DNA from: Pelotomaculum sp.
GTDB lineage: Bacteria > Bacillota > Desulfotomaculia > Desulfotomaculales > Pelotomaculaceae
Direction of reading: 5' to 3'
Assembly: GCA_018435055.1 (NCBI GenBank)
Contig: JAHDOA010000047.1
Span: 28,518-92,517 of the forward strand
Length of the DNA: 64,000 nucleotides
This document shows positions 35,201 through 43,525 of the stretch, in pieces (the stretch's first letter is position 1; every line of letters starts with the position of its first letter). The notes under the pieces are model-generated. The model had not been told where the DNA came from, ran no database searches, and saw only the letters and a program-made list of their open reading frames with translations. Both the position numbers and the translations under genes were made by a program.

Positions 35201-35638
35201 TATATTGAGGAAAACCGTGACCACATTGCTATCCATAAGCTGCGTCATAATATCCCCCTTACTGCCCTGGATTACCGGAGTCTGGAGCGGATCTTCACCG
35301 GGGAACTGGGCACGGCCGAGGATTATAAGAGGGAATATCAGGATACGCCCTTTGGCCTGCTGGTGCGGAAAATAGCCAAGCTGGAGTATGAAGCGGCCTG
35401 CCTTGCTTTTTCTGAATTCATAAACGACCAGTCGCTGAGCCGGGCACAAATTGTTTTTGTGAAAAAGGTCATTGATTACGTTGTGCAAAACGGTTATATC
35501 GAGAATGTATCAGAACTGACGAAGCCGCCCTTTGACCGGCCCCAGAGTTTTATCAAACTGTTTGATGGTTCCAAACAAAAGCGTATTGTGGAACTGGTTC
35601 TAAAGATAAAAGACAATGCTGTTAAGATAGTGGGGTAG
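32294..35638 (+). CDS. hsdR: Type I restriction endonuclease subunit HsdR
   Basis: The 1114-residue motor-nuclease of a type I restriction enzyme. Order of domains: DUF4145-like N-terminus (residues 1-150), coiled coil (EIEALRARIAAMSDRL), PD-(D/E)XK nuclease (YADYVLYGKDGLPLAIIEAK, residues 236-255), SF2 helicase with Walker A MATGTGKTRTA near 375 and DEAH (IVIDEAHRSI) near 470, motif VI QMIGRGTRLCQ near 700, and a helical C-terminal domain that contacts the methylase. The ATG has GAGGTAAAATC upstream. With hsdM truncated the complex probably cannot form a working enzyme. Confidence 0.94.
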   Translation: MPANFEFLQGQKEYALFANACVEAERVLAASPAMAAVGTRKALELAVKWVYAADNTITMPYKDNLQSLIHEPSFKFAMGYQTWNKLPYIVKLGNLAVHTDKAIDRSDAILSLSSLFEFVQWIDYCYGANYEERCFAGGHIPAEKVVVDEGKIKEMDSLIEQKDSEIEALRARIAAMSDRLTAAKTRNKEERKFTPGDISEFLTRKKYIDVDLKLLGWVFGDDVQEEAELYGMPNSEEKGYADYVLYGKDGLPLAIIEAKRTSKDPKTGTQQARLYADCLEKMTGRRPLMFTTNGFETYLWDDLTSPQRRVSGVFAKSDLEKLINRRKERQVLSEIPIDDQITDRYYQKEAIRAVCEAIEEGHRKALLVMATGTGKTRTASSLTDVLSRGGYVTNTLFLADRTALVRQARDDFKTHLPHMSLCNLLNNKDDKSARIVFSTYPTMLNAIDTAKSDDGRRLFTPAHFDLIVIDEAHRSIFKKYRAIFEYFDGLLLGLTATPKDEVERNTYDFFEMENGVPTYAYDYETAVEKDHVLAPFYNIEVRTKFLEQGITYVQLSTEDKERYEEDFTDEEGEMPEFIPSPELNKFIFNQATVDMVLEDLMTKGIKVAGGDRLGKTIIFAQNKKHAAYIVERFNTLYPHYHGHFARRVVCDDSYAQTIIDDFKVAEKDPHIAVSVDMLDTGVDIPELVNLVFFKRIRSKTKFWQMIGRGTRLCQDLFGDGQDKTHFVIFDYLGNFEFFRQKSEGLQGNETPSLAEAIFSKRVRLIYHLQHAAFSEEPYQVIRTELIQTVRQQINALNTELISVKLQLQYVEKYKSPETFTCLAETDKRQLITFLAPLVYMDDTDEYAKRFDNFMYGLIIAQMEGQPYYEKAKRELISVCSNLARRATIPHVKEKLELINTIGTDEFWQNSDILGLEKVRVELRGLIKFIIDEGRAIVYTALTDQILQVKEGEGIGPAYNFADYKLKVNRYIEENRDHIAIHKLRHNIPLTALDYRSLERIFTGELGTAEDYKREYQDTPFGLLVRKIAKLEYEAACLAFSEFINDQSLSRAQIVFVKKVIDYVVQNGYIENVSELTKPPFDRPQSFIKLFDGSKQKRIVELVLKIKDNAVKIVG

Positions 35639-35693
35639 CAAATCTGCTTGTCAAAATAGTTAATTAACGGAAGGAATACAAGGAGGTGGTCTG

Positions 35694-35840
35694 GTGGATA
35701 TAATTGGTGCTTTTTATGCTATACCTATATTAGCTGTGTATGTTTTCATAGCGGTAGTAGCGTGGCGATTTATGAGAGCCCACGAGTCAATTGCGGAATC
35801 AATCAAAATAATTGCACATAATTTAAAGAAAGAGCCGTGA
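35694..35840 (+). CDS. Small single-span membrane protein (48 aa)
   Basis: A GTG-initiated frame with an excellent AAGGAGGTGGTCTG leader gives a 48-residue product. One hydrophobic helix (YAIPILAVYVFIAVVAW) is followed by an amphipathic tail ending HNLKKEP. It lies 55 bases after hsdR in a short gap before the convergent double-cubane genes. Small membrane peptides like this are common in Clostridia, but no function can be given. Confidence 0.6.
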   Translation: MDIIGAFYAIPILAVYVFIAVVAWRFMRAHESIAESIKIIAHNLKKEP

Positions 35841-35858
35841 GGGCTTGCAAGACGCCAG

Positions 35859-35890
35859 CCGGGGGGCAGTTCCCCTGACAAAATTAAACA
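35859..35890. repeat. REP/MITE-like repeat copy (GGGG-CAGT-CCCC core)
   Basis: GGGGGGCAGTTCCCCTGACA followed by AAATTA closely matches 43801-43827 (GGGGGACAGTCCCCCTGACA then GAATTA). The core is a self-complementary GGGG...CCCC element. Short GC palindromes of this type are dispersed in many genomes with REP-associated transposases; no transposase gene is present here. Confidence 0.55.
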
Positions 35891-35936
35891 GATTAAGATT
35901 TCAGTATACTATAAAATTTGCGTTTATTCACCAATA

Positions 35937-36725
35937 TTACTGGAACGGGCACGGGGGCGCAGGTGTTTTTCCCCTGGCAATCAGGGCCGCCCCGAGGGCG
36001 CCGGCCAGATGGGACTCCGGTACGGTGATGATGGCCAGGCCTAGTTCACGGACGAGGCATTCCCTAACCCCCTCATTTTTTGCCACCCCGCCGGTGAAGG
36101 TAATCCGCTTCCCCTGGCCCAGCCGCTCCGCCATCGCGGCCACCCGGGTGGCCACAGAGCGGTGGATGCCCGCGATAATCCGGTCCTTGCCGACGCCCTG
36201 AGCTAGCAGGCTAATTACCTCCGACTCGGCAAAGACGGTGCACATGCTGCTGATTTGGGCCGGTTCGGCGTCGCGCGCCAGGTCGGCGAGCTCGCTCACG
36301 TCACAGCCCAGGGCGGTGGCCATCACCTGTAAAAACCGCCCGGTGCCGGCCGCGCACTTGTCGTTCATGGCAAAATTGGTCACGTTTCCCGCGCCGTCCG
36401 TGAGGATCACCTTACTGTCCTGGCCGCCGATATCAATCACCATATCCGTTCCCTCCACCAGGTAGTGGGCGCCCCTGGCGTGGCAGGTGATCTCCGTGAC
36501 CGCCTTGTCAATGAAAGAGAGCGCCACCCGGCCATAACCGGTGCCAATAATCACATCGATATCCCCGCGGGTCAGGCCGCATTCTCTTAAGAGTCTTGCA
36601 AAAGCCTGCTCTCCTGCCTCACGCGGGCTATAGCCCGTCGGCATGACCACGCTTTGCCAGGCGTCGTCACTGAACAATACCGCCTTGGTCATGATCGACC
36701 CGACATCCAGTCCAACCGTATGCAA
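35937..36725 (-). CDS. yjiL: ATP-dependent activator of the double-cubane reductase (HgdC/YjiL-like)
   Basis: A 262-residue ASKHA-fold ATPase of the 2-hydroxyacyl-CoA dehydratase/benzoyl-CoA reductase activase family. It opens with the phosphate-binding VGLDVGSIMTKAVL; the [4Fe-4S]-binding cysteines are in KCAAGTGRFLQVMA and SSMCTVFAESEV, and a GGVAKNEGV adenosine loop lies near the C-terminus. As a dimer it binds one iron-sulfur cluster and uses ATP to push a low-potential electron to its partner. It is encoded 61 bases downstream of the YjiM-like partner on the same strand, so they form an operon. Confidence 0.92.
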   Translation of the reverse strand: MHTVGLDVGSIMTKAVLFSDDAWQSVVMPTGYSPREAGEQAFARLLRECGLTRGDIDVIIGTGYGRVALSFIDKAVTEITCHARGAHYLVEGTDMVIDIGGQDSKVILTDGAGNVTNFAMNDKCAAGTGRFLQVMATALGCDVSELADLARDAEPAQISSMCTVFAESEVISLLAQGVGKDRIIAGIHRSVATRVAAMAERLGQGKRITFTGGVAKNEGVRECLVRELGLAIITVPESHLAGALGAALIARGKTPAPPCPFQ

Positions 36726-36786
36726 AACAGGTCACCTCCCGCTGCAAGTACTAAAATCTACTTTAATATAACTTCTAACAATCTAC

Positions 36787-37944
36787 CTATTGGCCGCTGA
36801 TCATTTCGATAAAGGCTGAGATCCTGGTCTTCAGCTGCTCTAGATCGGAGTTGGAGTAATCGGTCTCCAGCTGGATACTGGAAATACCGAAGTTGTCCTT
36901 AACGTAATTGCGGACATTAACGTCCTCGATGATATAAGTATGGCAAGCCTGCCAGGTCAGATCAATGACCCCGTCCACCTGGTAGTCACTGATCAGCCTG
37001 CCCAATAGCTCAAACCGGCCCGGGTTCGGCGTCATTACGGAGCAGGGTATTTTCAGGTAACACTCGGCAATGGCTTCCAGCGGATCTTTTTCTTCGTCTT
37101 CGTCGACCAGGTTTTCCATCGTTTTAATCCCGCTGCAGCTTTCAAAGCACACCACGGCGCCGCCGCACTCCTCTACCAGCCGTACCACTTTTTCCGAACC
37201 GATGCCGACTGGACAGCCTGTTAACAACACGCGGGGGGCGCCGGGCCGGAAGGGGGACTGTCCGCTGGCGGCAATCTCTTCGATCTCACCAATTAGCTGG
37301 TTAATCTGATTGATCCCGTCTTCCTTATCCACGTTAAAGCCCTTCATCCAGATTGCTGTGAGCATGTCCAGGCCCGCCAGCGGGGCCGGGTCCAGGCGGT
37401 TCATTTCATGGAGTCGCTTCATCACCAGCCGCTCCCGGTTGCAAAGCTTAATCGCCTCTCTTAAATTCTGGCGTGTAATTTCCACACCCAGGTTTTCCTC
37501 CAGCCGCTCTTTTAAAATCTTCAACTCTTTAAGCCACCAGGCAACTGCCGCCGGTCTGTCTGTTCCCTGGGGCAGGTGCATCATGTGGATCGGCTTGTAT
37601 TCCCTTAAAATCTCAAACATTTTTTTCTTGCCGTCACAGGTAGTTTCGGCCACAATAAAATCCGAGAACCGGAAGTACGGGCAGGTATCGGTGATGGCAA
37701 AGCCAAAGCTGGACTTAATCAGTGGGCACAGGTTGCGGGGCAGGGTTTTTTCCGCGGCGGCAATTGGCTCATGCCGGGCGCCGCACAGGCTGACCGGAAT
37801 AGCGCCAGCCGCCAGCGCCAGCTCCTGGGGCGCAAAGGCACAGTACATCCCGACAACTTTCCGGTTATCCCGCTTGGCGTGCTCGAGGGCTAAAATGTTT
37901 TGCTCCCGCATGTCCTGTACAACATTCATGGTAAAAGGGCGCAT
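36787..37944 (-). CDS. yjiM: Double-cubane-cluster reductase (YjiM/DccA-like, HgdB family)
   Basis: A protein of about 385 residues in the 2-hydroxyacyl-CoA dehydratase subunit family, closest by eye to E. coli YjiM, which belongs to the double-cubane-cluster protein group. Characteristic sequences are FAPQELALAAGAIPVSLCG, LPRNLCPLIKSSFGF, VAETTCDGKKKMFE and VIDLTWQACHTY, supplying the cysteines that in the family bind an [8Fe-9S] double cubane. It pairs with the downstream activator. Family members reduce small molecules such as acetylene at very low potential; the natural substrate is unknown. The start is set at ATG 37944 because AAAGGATG leads it. Confidence 0.9.
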   Translation of the reverse strand: MRPFTMNVVQDMREQNILALEHAKRDNRKVVGMYCAFAPQELALAAGAIPVSLCGARHEPIAAAEKTLPRNLCPLIKSSFGFAITDTCPYFRFSDFIVAETTCDGKKKMFEILREYKPIHMMHLPQGTDRPAAVAWWLKELKILKERLEENLGVEITRQNLREAIKLCNRERLVMKRLHEMNRLDPAPLAGLDMLTAIWMKGFNVDKEDGINQINQLIGEIEEIAASGQSPFRPGAPRVLLTGCPVGIGSEKVVRLVEECGGAVVCFESCSGIKTMENLVDEDEEKDPLEAIAECYLKIPCSVMTPNPGRFELLGRLISDYQVDGVIDLTWQACHTYIIEDVNVRNYVKDNFGISSIQLETDYSNSDLEQLKTRISAFIEMISGQ

Positions 37945-38259
37945 CCGGCACATCCTTTCTGTTGCAAATTTACACTATATATTATAAGGTTATAATTTTA
38001 TTATATGGGATATATTAAATAATTTAATTTACTATTGGATACTCATAATAGTTATTTATTCTAAGCATAAATGCACTTTGCATAGAGCTGCAAGAATTCG
38101 GCAACCGGTGAAATAGGCAATCAATAATATTAAATTATCTTATCAATTAAGACTGGTCGATAAAATTAATAAATTAGTCGGATAAAGGGTTTATATTACC
38201 AGCGTCAAAGCTTATAAACCAGTATGAATCAGTTGATTAAAGAAAAGGGGGATGAGGAA
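37945..38259. other. AT-rich divergent intergenic region
   Basis: About 315 bases between the minus-strand reductase operon and the plus-strand DUF3798 transporter operon. It is strongly AT-rich compared with both flanks and must hold two divergent promoters, but I could not assign clear -35/-10 pairs. No open frame or hairpin terminator stands out. A ribosome site (GGGGGATGAGGAA) sits at its right end. Confidence 0.5.
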
Positions 38260-39402
38260 ATGAAGAAAATAGTTTTAGCCGTAGTAGTAATAATGATGGT
38301 AGGTATTTTAGCCGGGTGCGGGAACCAGGCAGCCCAAACAACCGGTCAAGGAACCGTTGATTACAAAATTGGGGTCGTGACACCAACACTGTCGACCAGT
38401 GAAGACGAGTTCAGGGCAGCCGACATGATGGCTAAAAAATACCCCGGCATCGTCAAGCACATTACCCTGCCGGAAAACTTTTCAACTGAGATCGAGACCG
38501 GCATCAGCCAGATCACTTCTCTGGCGGATGACCCGAAAGTGAAAGCCATTATCGTCATTTCCGGGCAGGCGGGCTTACTGCCGGCCCTCCAGAGAGTGGA
38601 AGAAATGAGACCGGACATTATTACCATGACGGCGCCGATTTGGGACGATCCGGTGCTGATGTCCAAGTATGTGGATGTCAATTTAGATACGGATTGGGTA
38701 AGGAGGGGAGAGACGATTGCCCGCAAGGCTAAAAGCATGGGGGCAAACACGATAATTCACTATTCCTTCCCCACCCACCTGGCCAAAGAAGTGATCGCCC
38801 AAAGAAAAGATATGATGGAGAAGACCGCAAAGGAATTGGATATGAAGTGGGTTGAAGTGGTTACCCCGGACCCGCAAACTGGTGATGGTACCGCCCCCAT
38901 GCTGCAGTTCTTAAGAGAGGATATTCCCCGCCAAATCGACAAGTACGGTACGGATACAAACATTTTCGGCACAAACTGCCCGATGTATGATGTGATTATT
39001 GATGAAGCACTGAAATTAAAGTTCCTGGTGGCGGAGCAATGCTGCCCCACCCCGACGCAGGCCTATCCCACCGTGATGGCCCTGGAAATTTCCAATGAGG
39101 ATGCCTGGGACTTTGACAAAATCAACAATATGATCCGGGAAAAATCACAAGCCGCGGGAATGACCAACAGGTTGGGCGGCTGGCCGATGCCGGTGACTGT
39201 TTTCATCCCCCAGTATGCGGTTGAGTTAGCCAAAAAAATGATCGAAGACCCCGGCTTTGACTACAATAGTGTGCAGCAGTTAGATCAGTTTGCCAAAGAG
39301 GTTACGGGACATAGCGTCACCTTTAGCAAGTTTAAGCCTGCGGAAACCGCTGCGGAGCTACAAAACTATAATGTCATGATCATGGATTCCATCTTGTACT
39401 AG
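38260..39402 (+). CDS. DUF3798 lipoprotein, ABC transporter substrate-binding protein
   Basis: A 380-residue exported lipoprotein: MKKIVLAVVVIMMVGILAGC is a signal peptide with lipobox LAGC, so the mature protein is membrane-anchored at its Cys. The mature part is of DUF3798 type, a two-lobed periplasmic-binding-protein fold (IGVVTPTLSTSEDEFRAADM at the start, TIIHYSFPTHLAKEVI, NIFGTNCPMYDV in the middle). It is followed by RbsA-like ATPase and two permeases, completing an importer. The ligand is unknown. The start is ATG 38260 rather than the earlier in-frame codon because GGGGGATGAGGAA precedes it and the signal peptide starts there. Confidence 0.88.
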   Translation: MKKIVLAVVVIMMVGILAGCGNQAAQTTGQGTVDYKIGVVTPTLSTSEDEFRAADMMAKKYPGIVKHITLPENFSTEIETGISQITSLADDPKVKAIIVISGQAGLLPALQRVEEMRPDIITMTAPIWDDPVLMSKYVDVNLDTDWVRRGETIARKAKSMGANTIIHYSFPTHLAKEVIAQRKDMMEKTAKELDMKWVEVVTPDPQTGDGTAPMLQFLREDIPRQIDKYGTDTNIFGTNCPMYDVIIDEALKLKFLVAEQCCPTPTQAYPTVMALEISNEDAWDFDKINNMIREKSQAAGMTNRLGGWPMPVTVFIPQYAVELAKKMIEDPGFDYNSVQQLDQFAKEVTGHSVTFSKFKPAETAAELQNYNVMIMDSILY

Positions 39403-39656
39403 GGGAGCGCCAGGGCTAAAAGCCAGGGCTATGGTTCAGATTCAGGTGCTCATGACTCTGATCAGTTGCTTTAAGCATGGCCTGTACACGGAAGCACAGC
39501 ATTAGGGCAGGATCTAAAAGGAGCATTGCCCGGCTATCTACTTGAGCGCGGTTTAAAATTGAGAGTTTAAGCAGGCTGTCTTAATCCGGGGCAGCCTGCT
39601 TGCTTATCCAATAAATGCTGTTTCATGCGGAAAAACAGACAGGGTATGATGTCGCT
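39403..39656. other. Intercistronic spacer with 10-bp hairpin
   Basis: AAGCAGGCTG at 39569-39578 pairs with CAGCCTGCTT at 39592-39601. The hairpin lies between the binding-protein gene and the ATPase gene. There is no strong T-run, so it more likely stabilises the upstream mRNA or partly terminates, which would explain high binding-protein and lower ATPase/permease production. The rest of the spacer shows nothing recognisable. Confidence 0.45.
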
Positions 39657-41225
39657 ATGGAAAATATTTTAGAAATTAAAGAGCTAAGCAAAGCCTATCA
39701 CGGTGTTCCGGCCTTAATCGATATCGACCTGTCGGTTAAAGCAGGTGAAATACATGGTATTGTTGGTGCTAACGGGTCAGGCAAAAGCACCTTGATGAAT
39801 ATTTTATTTGGCAACCCAATCGTCCGGGAGACCGGCGGCTACCAGGGTGAAATATTGTACCGGGGCCGGCGCATCCATCCCAAAAGCTGCGGGGAGGCCA
39901 TCCGCCTGGGCATGGGCATGGCCCACCAGGAATTCGCCTTGCTTCCGGACTTGACTATCGCCGAAAATATTAAGCTCGGCCGGGAAAGGACCTGGAAATT
40001 TACCGACCGCTTATTTGGCCCGAAATATTCCTTTATTGACCGCAAGCGCAATGCTGCCGGTGCGGCGCAGGTATTGCATCAGCTGGGCCTCGACGTGGAT
40101 GTCGGGATTAAGGTAATCAATCTCGCCACCAACACTAAACAATTTGTGGAGCTGGCCCGGGAAATAGACCGCCGCGATTTACAATTGCTGTTATTGGACG
40201 AGCCCACCGCGGTGCTCAGCAAGAGGGACGGCTTAAAACTGATCGAAGTATTGATGGGGATGTCACAAGCCGGGCTGGGGATTATATTCATTTCCCACCG
40301 GCTGGAGGAGGTAGAGCATATCTGTGACCGGGTCACCGTGCTGCGGGATGGGAGAGTCGTCTCCCGGTACAACAAAGGGGAAATATCCATCAGCCAACTG
40401 GCTCGGGATATGATTGGACACAGAGTAAACAAGGCCATCGCTCCGGCCAGGGATTTAAACACCCGCCCGGTAATTAGTTTTCGGCAGTTCTCCGTGGACA
40501 TGCCGGGTGAAGAGCTAAAAGGACTGGACCTGACTGTTTTTGAAGGTGAAATACTGGGACTGACCAGCCTTTCCGGACACGGCAAACTAGCTTTGGGGTA
40601 TGGCTTGATGGGACTGTATCCCGCAGCCGGGGAGGTAATCTATAAGCATCAAAGAATAGACCAAATGGACGCCAGGGCCAATATCCGCAAAGGCATCTAT
40701 GTGCTGCCGGATGACCGGCAAGGCCTGGGTATCCTCCCGGAGCACTCACTGGCGGACAATATCATTTTCACGGGTAACCAGGTAAAAAACCTGTTTGCCA
40801 AAAATATGGTCCGGCCTTTCGGGTTTCTAGATCAAAAAAAGGCGGACCTTCATGTCGGCCAACTGGTGGACGAGTTAGAGATCAAGTGCGCTTCCATCAA
40901 ACAAAAGGTCAGGGAATTAAGCGGCGGGAACCAGCAAAAAGTCTGCATGGCCAGGGCGCTGACCGTGGATCCCAAATTGTTGTTTGTGGCGGAGCCAACC
41001 AGGGGGATCGATATCTCGGCTAAAGAAAAAATACTCAAGCTGCTGATTGACCTCAACCGAACCAAACAGACCACGATTATAATTGCGTCCAGTGAATTGG
41101 ACGAATTAAAAAGAGTGTGTGACCGGATCGCCGTGCTGGTGGAGGGTAAGCTCTTTAAGATCTTGGCGCCTGACTCCCCGGAGGTCGAATTCGGCCTGGC
41201 ATTGGCAGGTGAACAAGGTAATTAA
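39657..41225 (+). CDS. RbsA-like ABC transporter ATPase (two ATPase domains)
   Basis: A 522-residue protein with two fused ABC ATPase domains, like RbsA/MglA. Domain 1 has Walker A GANGSGKST (near residue 38), a degenerate signature around NLATNTKQFVELAREI and Walker B LLLLDEPTAVLS. Domain 2 has a degenerate Walker A (TSLSGHGKLALGYG) and an intact signature ELSGGNQQKVCMARAL with Walker B LFVAEPTRGID. That asymmetry is usual for the class. The ATG at 39657 (MENILEIKEL) is favoured over 39615. It couples to the first permease by overlapping stop and start. Confidence 0.9.
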   Translation: MENILEIKELSKAYHGVPALIDIDLSVKAGEIHGIVGANGSGKSTLMNILFGNPIVRETGGYQGEILYRGRRIHPKSCGEAIRLGMGMAHQEFALLPDLTIAENIKLGRERTWKFTDRLFGPKYSFIDRKRNAAGAAQVLHQLGLDVDVGIKVINLATNTKQFVELAREIDRRDLQLLLLDEPTAVLSKRDGLKLIEVLMGMSQAGLGIIFISHRLEEVEHICDRVTVLRDGRVVSRYNKGEISISQLARDMIGHRVNKAIAPARDLNTRPVISFRQFSVDMPGEELKGLDLTVFEGEILGLTSLSGHGKLALGYGLMGLYPAAGEVIYKHQRIDQMDARANIRKGIYVLPDDRQGLGILPEHSLADNIIFTGNQVKNLFAKNMVRPFGFLDQKKADLHVGQLVDELEIKCASIKQKVRELSGGNQQKVCMARALTVDPKLLFVAEPTRGIDISAKEKILKLLIDLNRTKQTTIIIASSELDELKRVCDRIAVLVEGKLFKILAPDSPEVEFGLALAGEQGN

Positions 41226-42277
41226 TGAAATTAATGATGAATAATGGTTGCATCAAACCGCCCCAGATCATCATTCTCATATTTTTAGCTGTCTTACTTG
41301 GCCTGGCCTATTTTTTAAAGATGGATTTAGCCGGCTTATTCAACGAGTCCTTGATCAAGTTGGTAATGAACGGAGTGCTGGTGCTGTCGCTGATTCCCAT
41401 GTTGAATGCGGGTGCGGGTATGAACTTCGGCCTGCCCGTGGGCATTACCGGGGGCCTGATCGGTATGTGCATCGCCGTCAATTTCAGGCTGGCCGGGTGG
41501 CCCGGATTTTTTATGTCTTTATTATTGAGCGTGGCGATTTGCGGCATTCTCGGCTGGATTTACGGGCTGATCTTAAACAGGGTCAAGGGGCGGGAGGAAA
41601 TTGCCGGTACTTTTATCGGCCTCTCCCTGATCCCGCTGATGAATTATTTTTGGACTCTGGCGCCCTTTCAAAACAGGCAAATGCTTTATCCCATCGGTGG
41701 CCAGGGCTTGCGCCCGAAAATCACCCTGGAGCCTTATTTTTATAATATCTTGGACAATTTTAGCCTGGTTAAACTCGGCCCATTGGAAATTCCCCTGGGC
41801 CTTTTGGGGTTCTACGGCCTGATTTGTTTGGGCTTGTACCTGTTTTTCCGGACTAAAGCCGGGCGGGCAGCTATGGCCACCGGGGAAAACGAAGCCTTCG
41901 CCAGGCTGTCGGGCATTGATATCGCCGGCGCCCGCCTGTTGGCGATCATCCTATCCACCGTCATTGCCGGTATCGGCATTTGTGTTTATTCGCAAAGCTA
42001 CGGCTTTATTCAGCTTTACGACGCGCCGCTGGCCATGTACTTTCCGGCTATTTCGGCGGTTTTAATCGGCGGCAGCAACGGCAGAAGGGCTTTTATCTTC
42101 CAGGCGGCGCTGGGCGCCTACTTGCTGCAGACTATCTATCTGCTCACCGTACCTATCGCCAATGAGATACTGGTTCCTGAGATAACGGAAATTTTGCGGA
42201 CCCTGATTACCTACAGCATCATCCTCTATGCTTTATTGTACCGGGAGCGGCAGCGGGGGAGCGGCCATGAAAATTAA
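41225..42277 (+). CDS. ABC transporter permease (RbsC/BmpA type), subunit 1
   Basis: A 350-residue integral membrane protein with about nine hydrophobic helices, for example IIILIFLAVLLGLAYFL at the start and LMNGVLVLSLIPML-like segments. The LARLSGIDIAGARLLAIILS motif near residue 240 is the coupling-helix region that contacts the ATPase in this permease family. It starts at the last base of the ATPase gene and overlaps the next permease by eleven bases. Together with the second permease it would make the heterodimeric channel for the DUF3798 ligand. Confidence 0.88.
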   Translation: MKLMMNNGCIKPPQIIILIFLAVLLGLAYFLKMDLAGLFNESLIKLVMNGVLVLSLIPMLNAGAGMNFGLPVGITGGLIGMCIAVNFRLAGWPGFFMSLLLSVAICGILGWIYGLILNRVKGREEIAGTFIGLSLIPLMNYFWTLAPFQNRQMLYPIGGQGLRPKITLEPYFYNILDNFSLVKLGPLEIPLGLLGFYGLICLGLYLFFRTKAGRAAMATGENEAFARLSGIDIAGARLLAIILSTVIAGIGICVYSQSYGFIQLYDAPLAMYFPAISAVLIGGSNGRRAFIFQAALGAYLLQTIYLLTVPIANEILVPEITEILRTLITYSIILYALLYRERQRGSGHEN

Positions 42278-43346
42278 CGCACAGGATTATAAATTTTTTA
42301 ATATTGAGATCGTCGTCCCTATCGTGTTCTTACTCCTGTCTTTTGGGGCCTGGCAATTTTCCGGGCTTTCCGGCGCCTTTGTGCTCAACCAGGTAATCAT
42401 CAGGTTTATTCGCGACGGAATCCTGGTGTTGTCGCTGGTAATTCCGGTAGTGGCCGGCATGGGGCTGAATTTTGCCGTTATTGTAGGCGCCATGTGCACC
42501 CAGGCCGCCCTGCTGTTTGTGATCAATTACCAGGTGGCCGGCGTGGCCGGCATATTGCTGGTTATTTTCCTGAGCATTATCTTCTCCTTACTGGCGGGAC
42601 TTGCTATCGGCTATGTTTTGAACCGGGTCAAAGGGAAGGAGATGATTGTCACCATCATTATCGGCTTTTTGGCCAACAGCATCTACCAGCTGGTTTTTTT
42701 GGTAGGCTTCGGCACTTTTATCCCAGTAATAAATGAAGAGATAATCCTATCCCGCGGGATCGGCGTGCGCAATGCTGTGGATTTAAGCATGTACCGCAAC
42801 ACCATTGATAAGCTGTGGCTTTTTAAAATCGGTGAAATAGAATTTCCTTTATTCATGATCCTGGTGGTCCTCTTATTTGCGGGGATGATTTATTATCTTT
42901 TAAATACCCGGTTCGGACAGGAAATTAAAGCGGTGGGCTCCAGCCATGAAAAAGCGGAGATAGCCGGCATTAATGTGGATCTGATCAGAATCAAGGCGCT
43001 CATCCTGTCCACCGTGCTGGCTGCGCTGGGGCAGTTGGTGTTCCTGCAGAATATTGGCATGTTTGATGTTTATACAGCGCATATGAACGCGGATGTTATT
43101 TCCTGCGCCGCTCTCCTGGCCGGTGGCGCCAGCATTAAAAGCGCCAAAATACGGCACGCGCTGATCGGGGTTTTTTTATTCCATACCCTGTTCATTGTTT
43201 CACCCCAGGCCGGCCAGAACCTGTTCCACAATGCCGCCCTGGGTGAATACTTCCGCAGTTTTGTGGCCTATGGCACCATTGCCTTTGCTTTAATTGTCAA
43301 TATTAAGCATGAGGATAAAAGACTAGTCGTCAGCCCGCCTTTATAA
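42267..43346 (+). CDS. ABC transporter permease (RbsC/BmpA type), subunit 2
   Basis: A 359-residue paralogue of the preceding permease, again strongly hydrophobic (IVVPIVFLLLSFGAW, GILLVIFLSIIFSLLAGLAI) and with the coupling segment SSHEKAEIAGINVDLIRIKA. The ATG at 42267 is chosen over 42228 because GGGGGAGCGGCC lies upstream and it overlaps the previous stop. The next ~180 bases hold no gene, and the operon probably ends here. Confidence 0.88.
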   Translation: MKINAQDYKFFNIEIVVPIVFLLLSFGAWQFSGLSGAFVLNQVIIRFIRDGILVLSLVIPVVAGMGLNFAVIVGAMCTQAALLFVINYQVAGVAGILLVIFLSIIFSLLAGLAIGYVLNRVKGKEMIVTIIIGFLANSIYQLVFLVGFGTFIPVINEEIILSRGIGVRNAVDLSMYRNTIDKLWLFKIGEIEFPLFMILVVLLFAGMIYYLLNTRFGQEIKAVGSSHEKAEIAGINVDLIRIKALILSTVLAALGQLVFLQNIGMFDVYTAHMNADVISCAALLAGGASIKSAKIRHALIGVFLFHTLFIVSPQAGQNLFHNAALGEYFRSFVAYGTIAFALIVNIKHEDKRLVVSPPL

Positions 43347-43525
43347 ATCAGTAGTTCTAAGTTTTATGCATAACTAAAGCCAAAGAAGTAAAGTATATTA
43401 CTGGATTATCAAGGGAACCAGTTACCAGTTTTTAAGGAATGTTGGTCTCATGGCTTGTCCTTGTTAGTCTTATATAAGAACCGCAGCACAAACTTCTAAA
43501 CTAATATTTTTTGGAGGTGAATTTT

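Noticed and set aside
34802..35488. A 228-residue minus-strand frame inside hsdR
   Set aside because: A shadow of the C-terminal helical part of hsdR with no ribosome site.
35937..37944. A classical 2-hydroxyacyl-CoA dehydratase or benzoyl-CoA reductase
   Set aside because: Only one catalytic-type subunit is present with the YjiM-specific cysteine segments, and no second subunit or CoA-transferase accompanies it.
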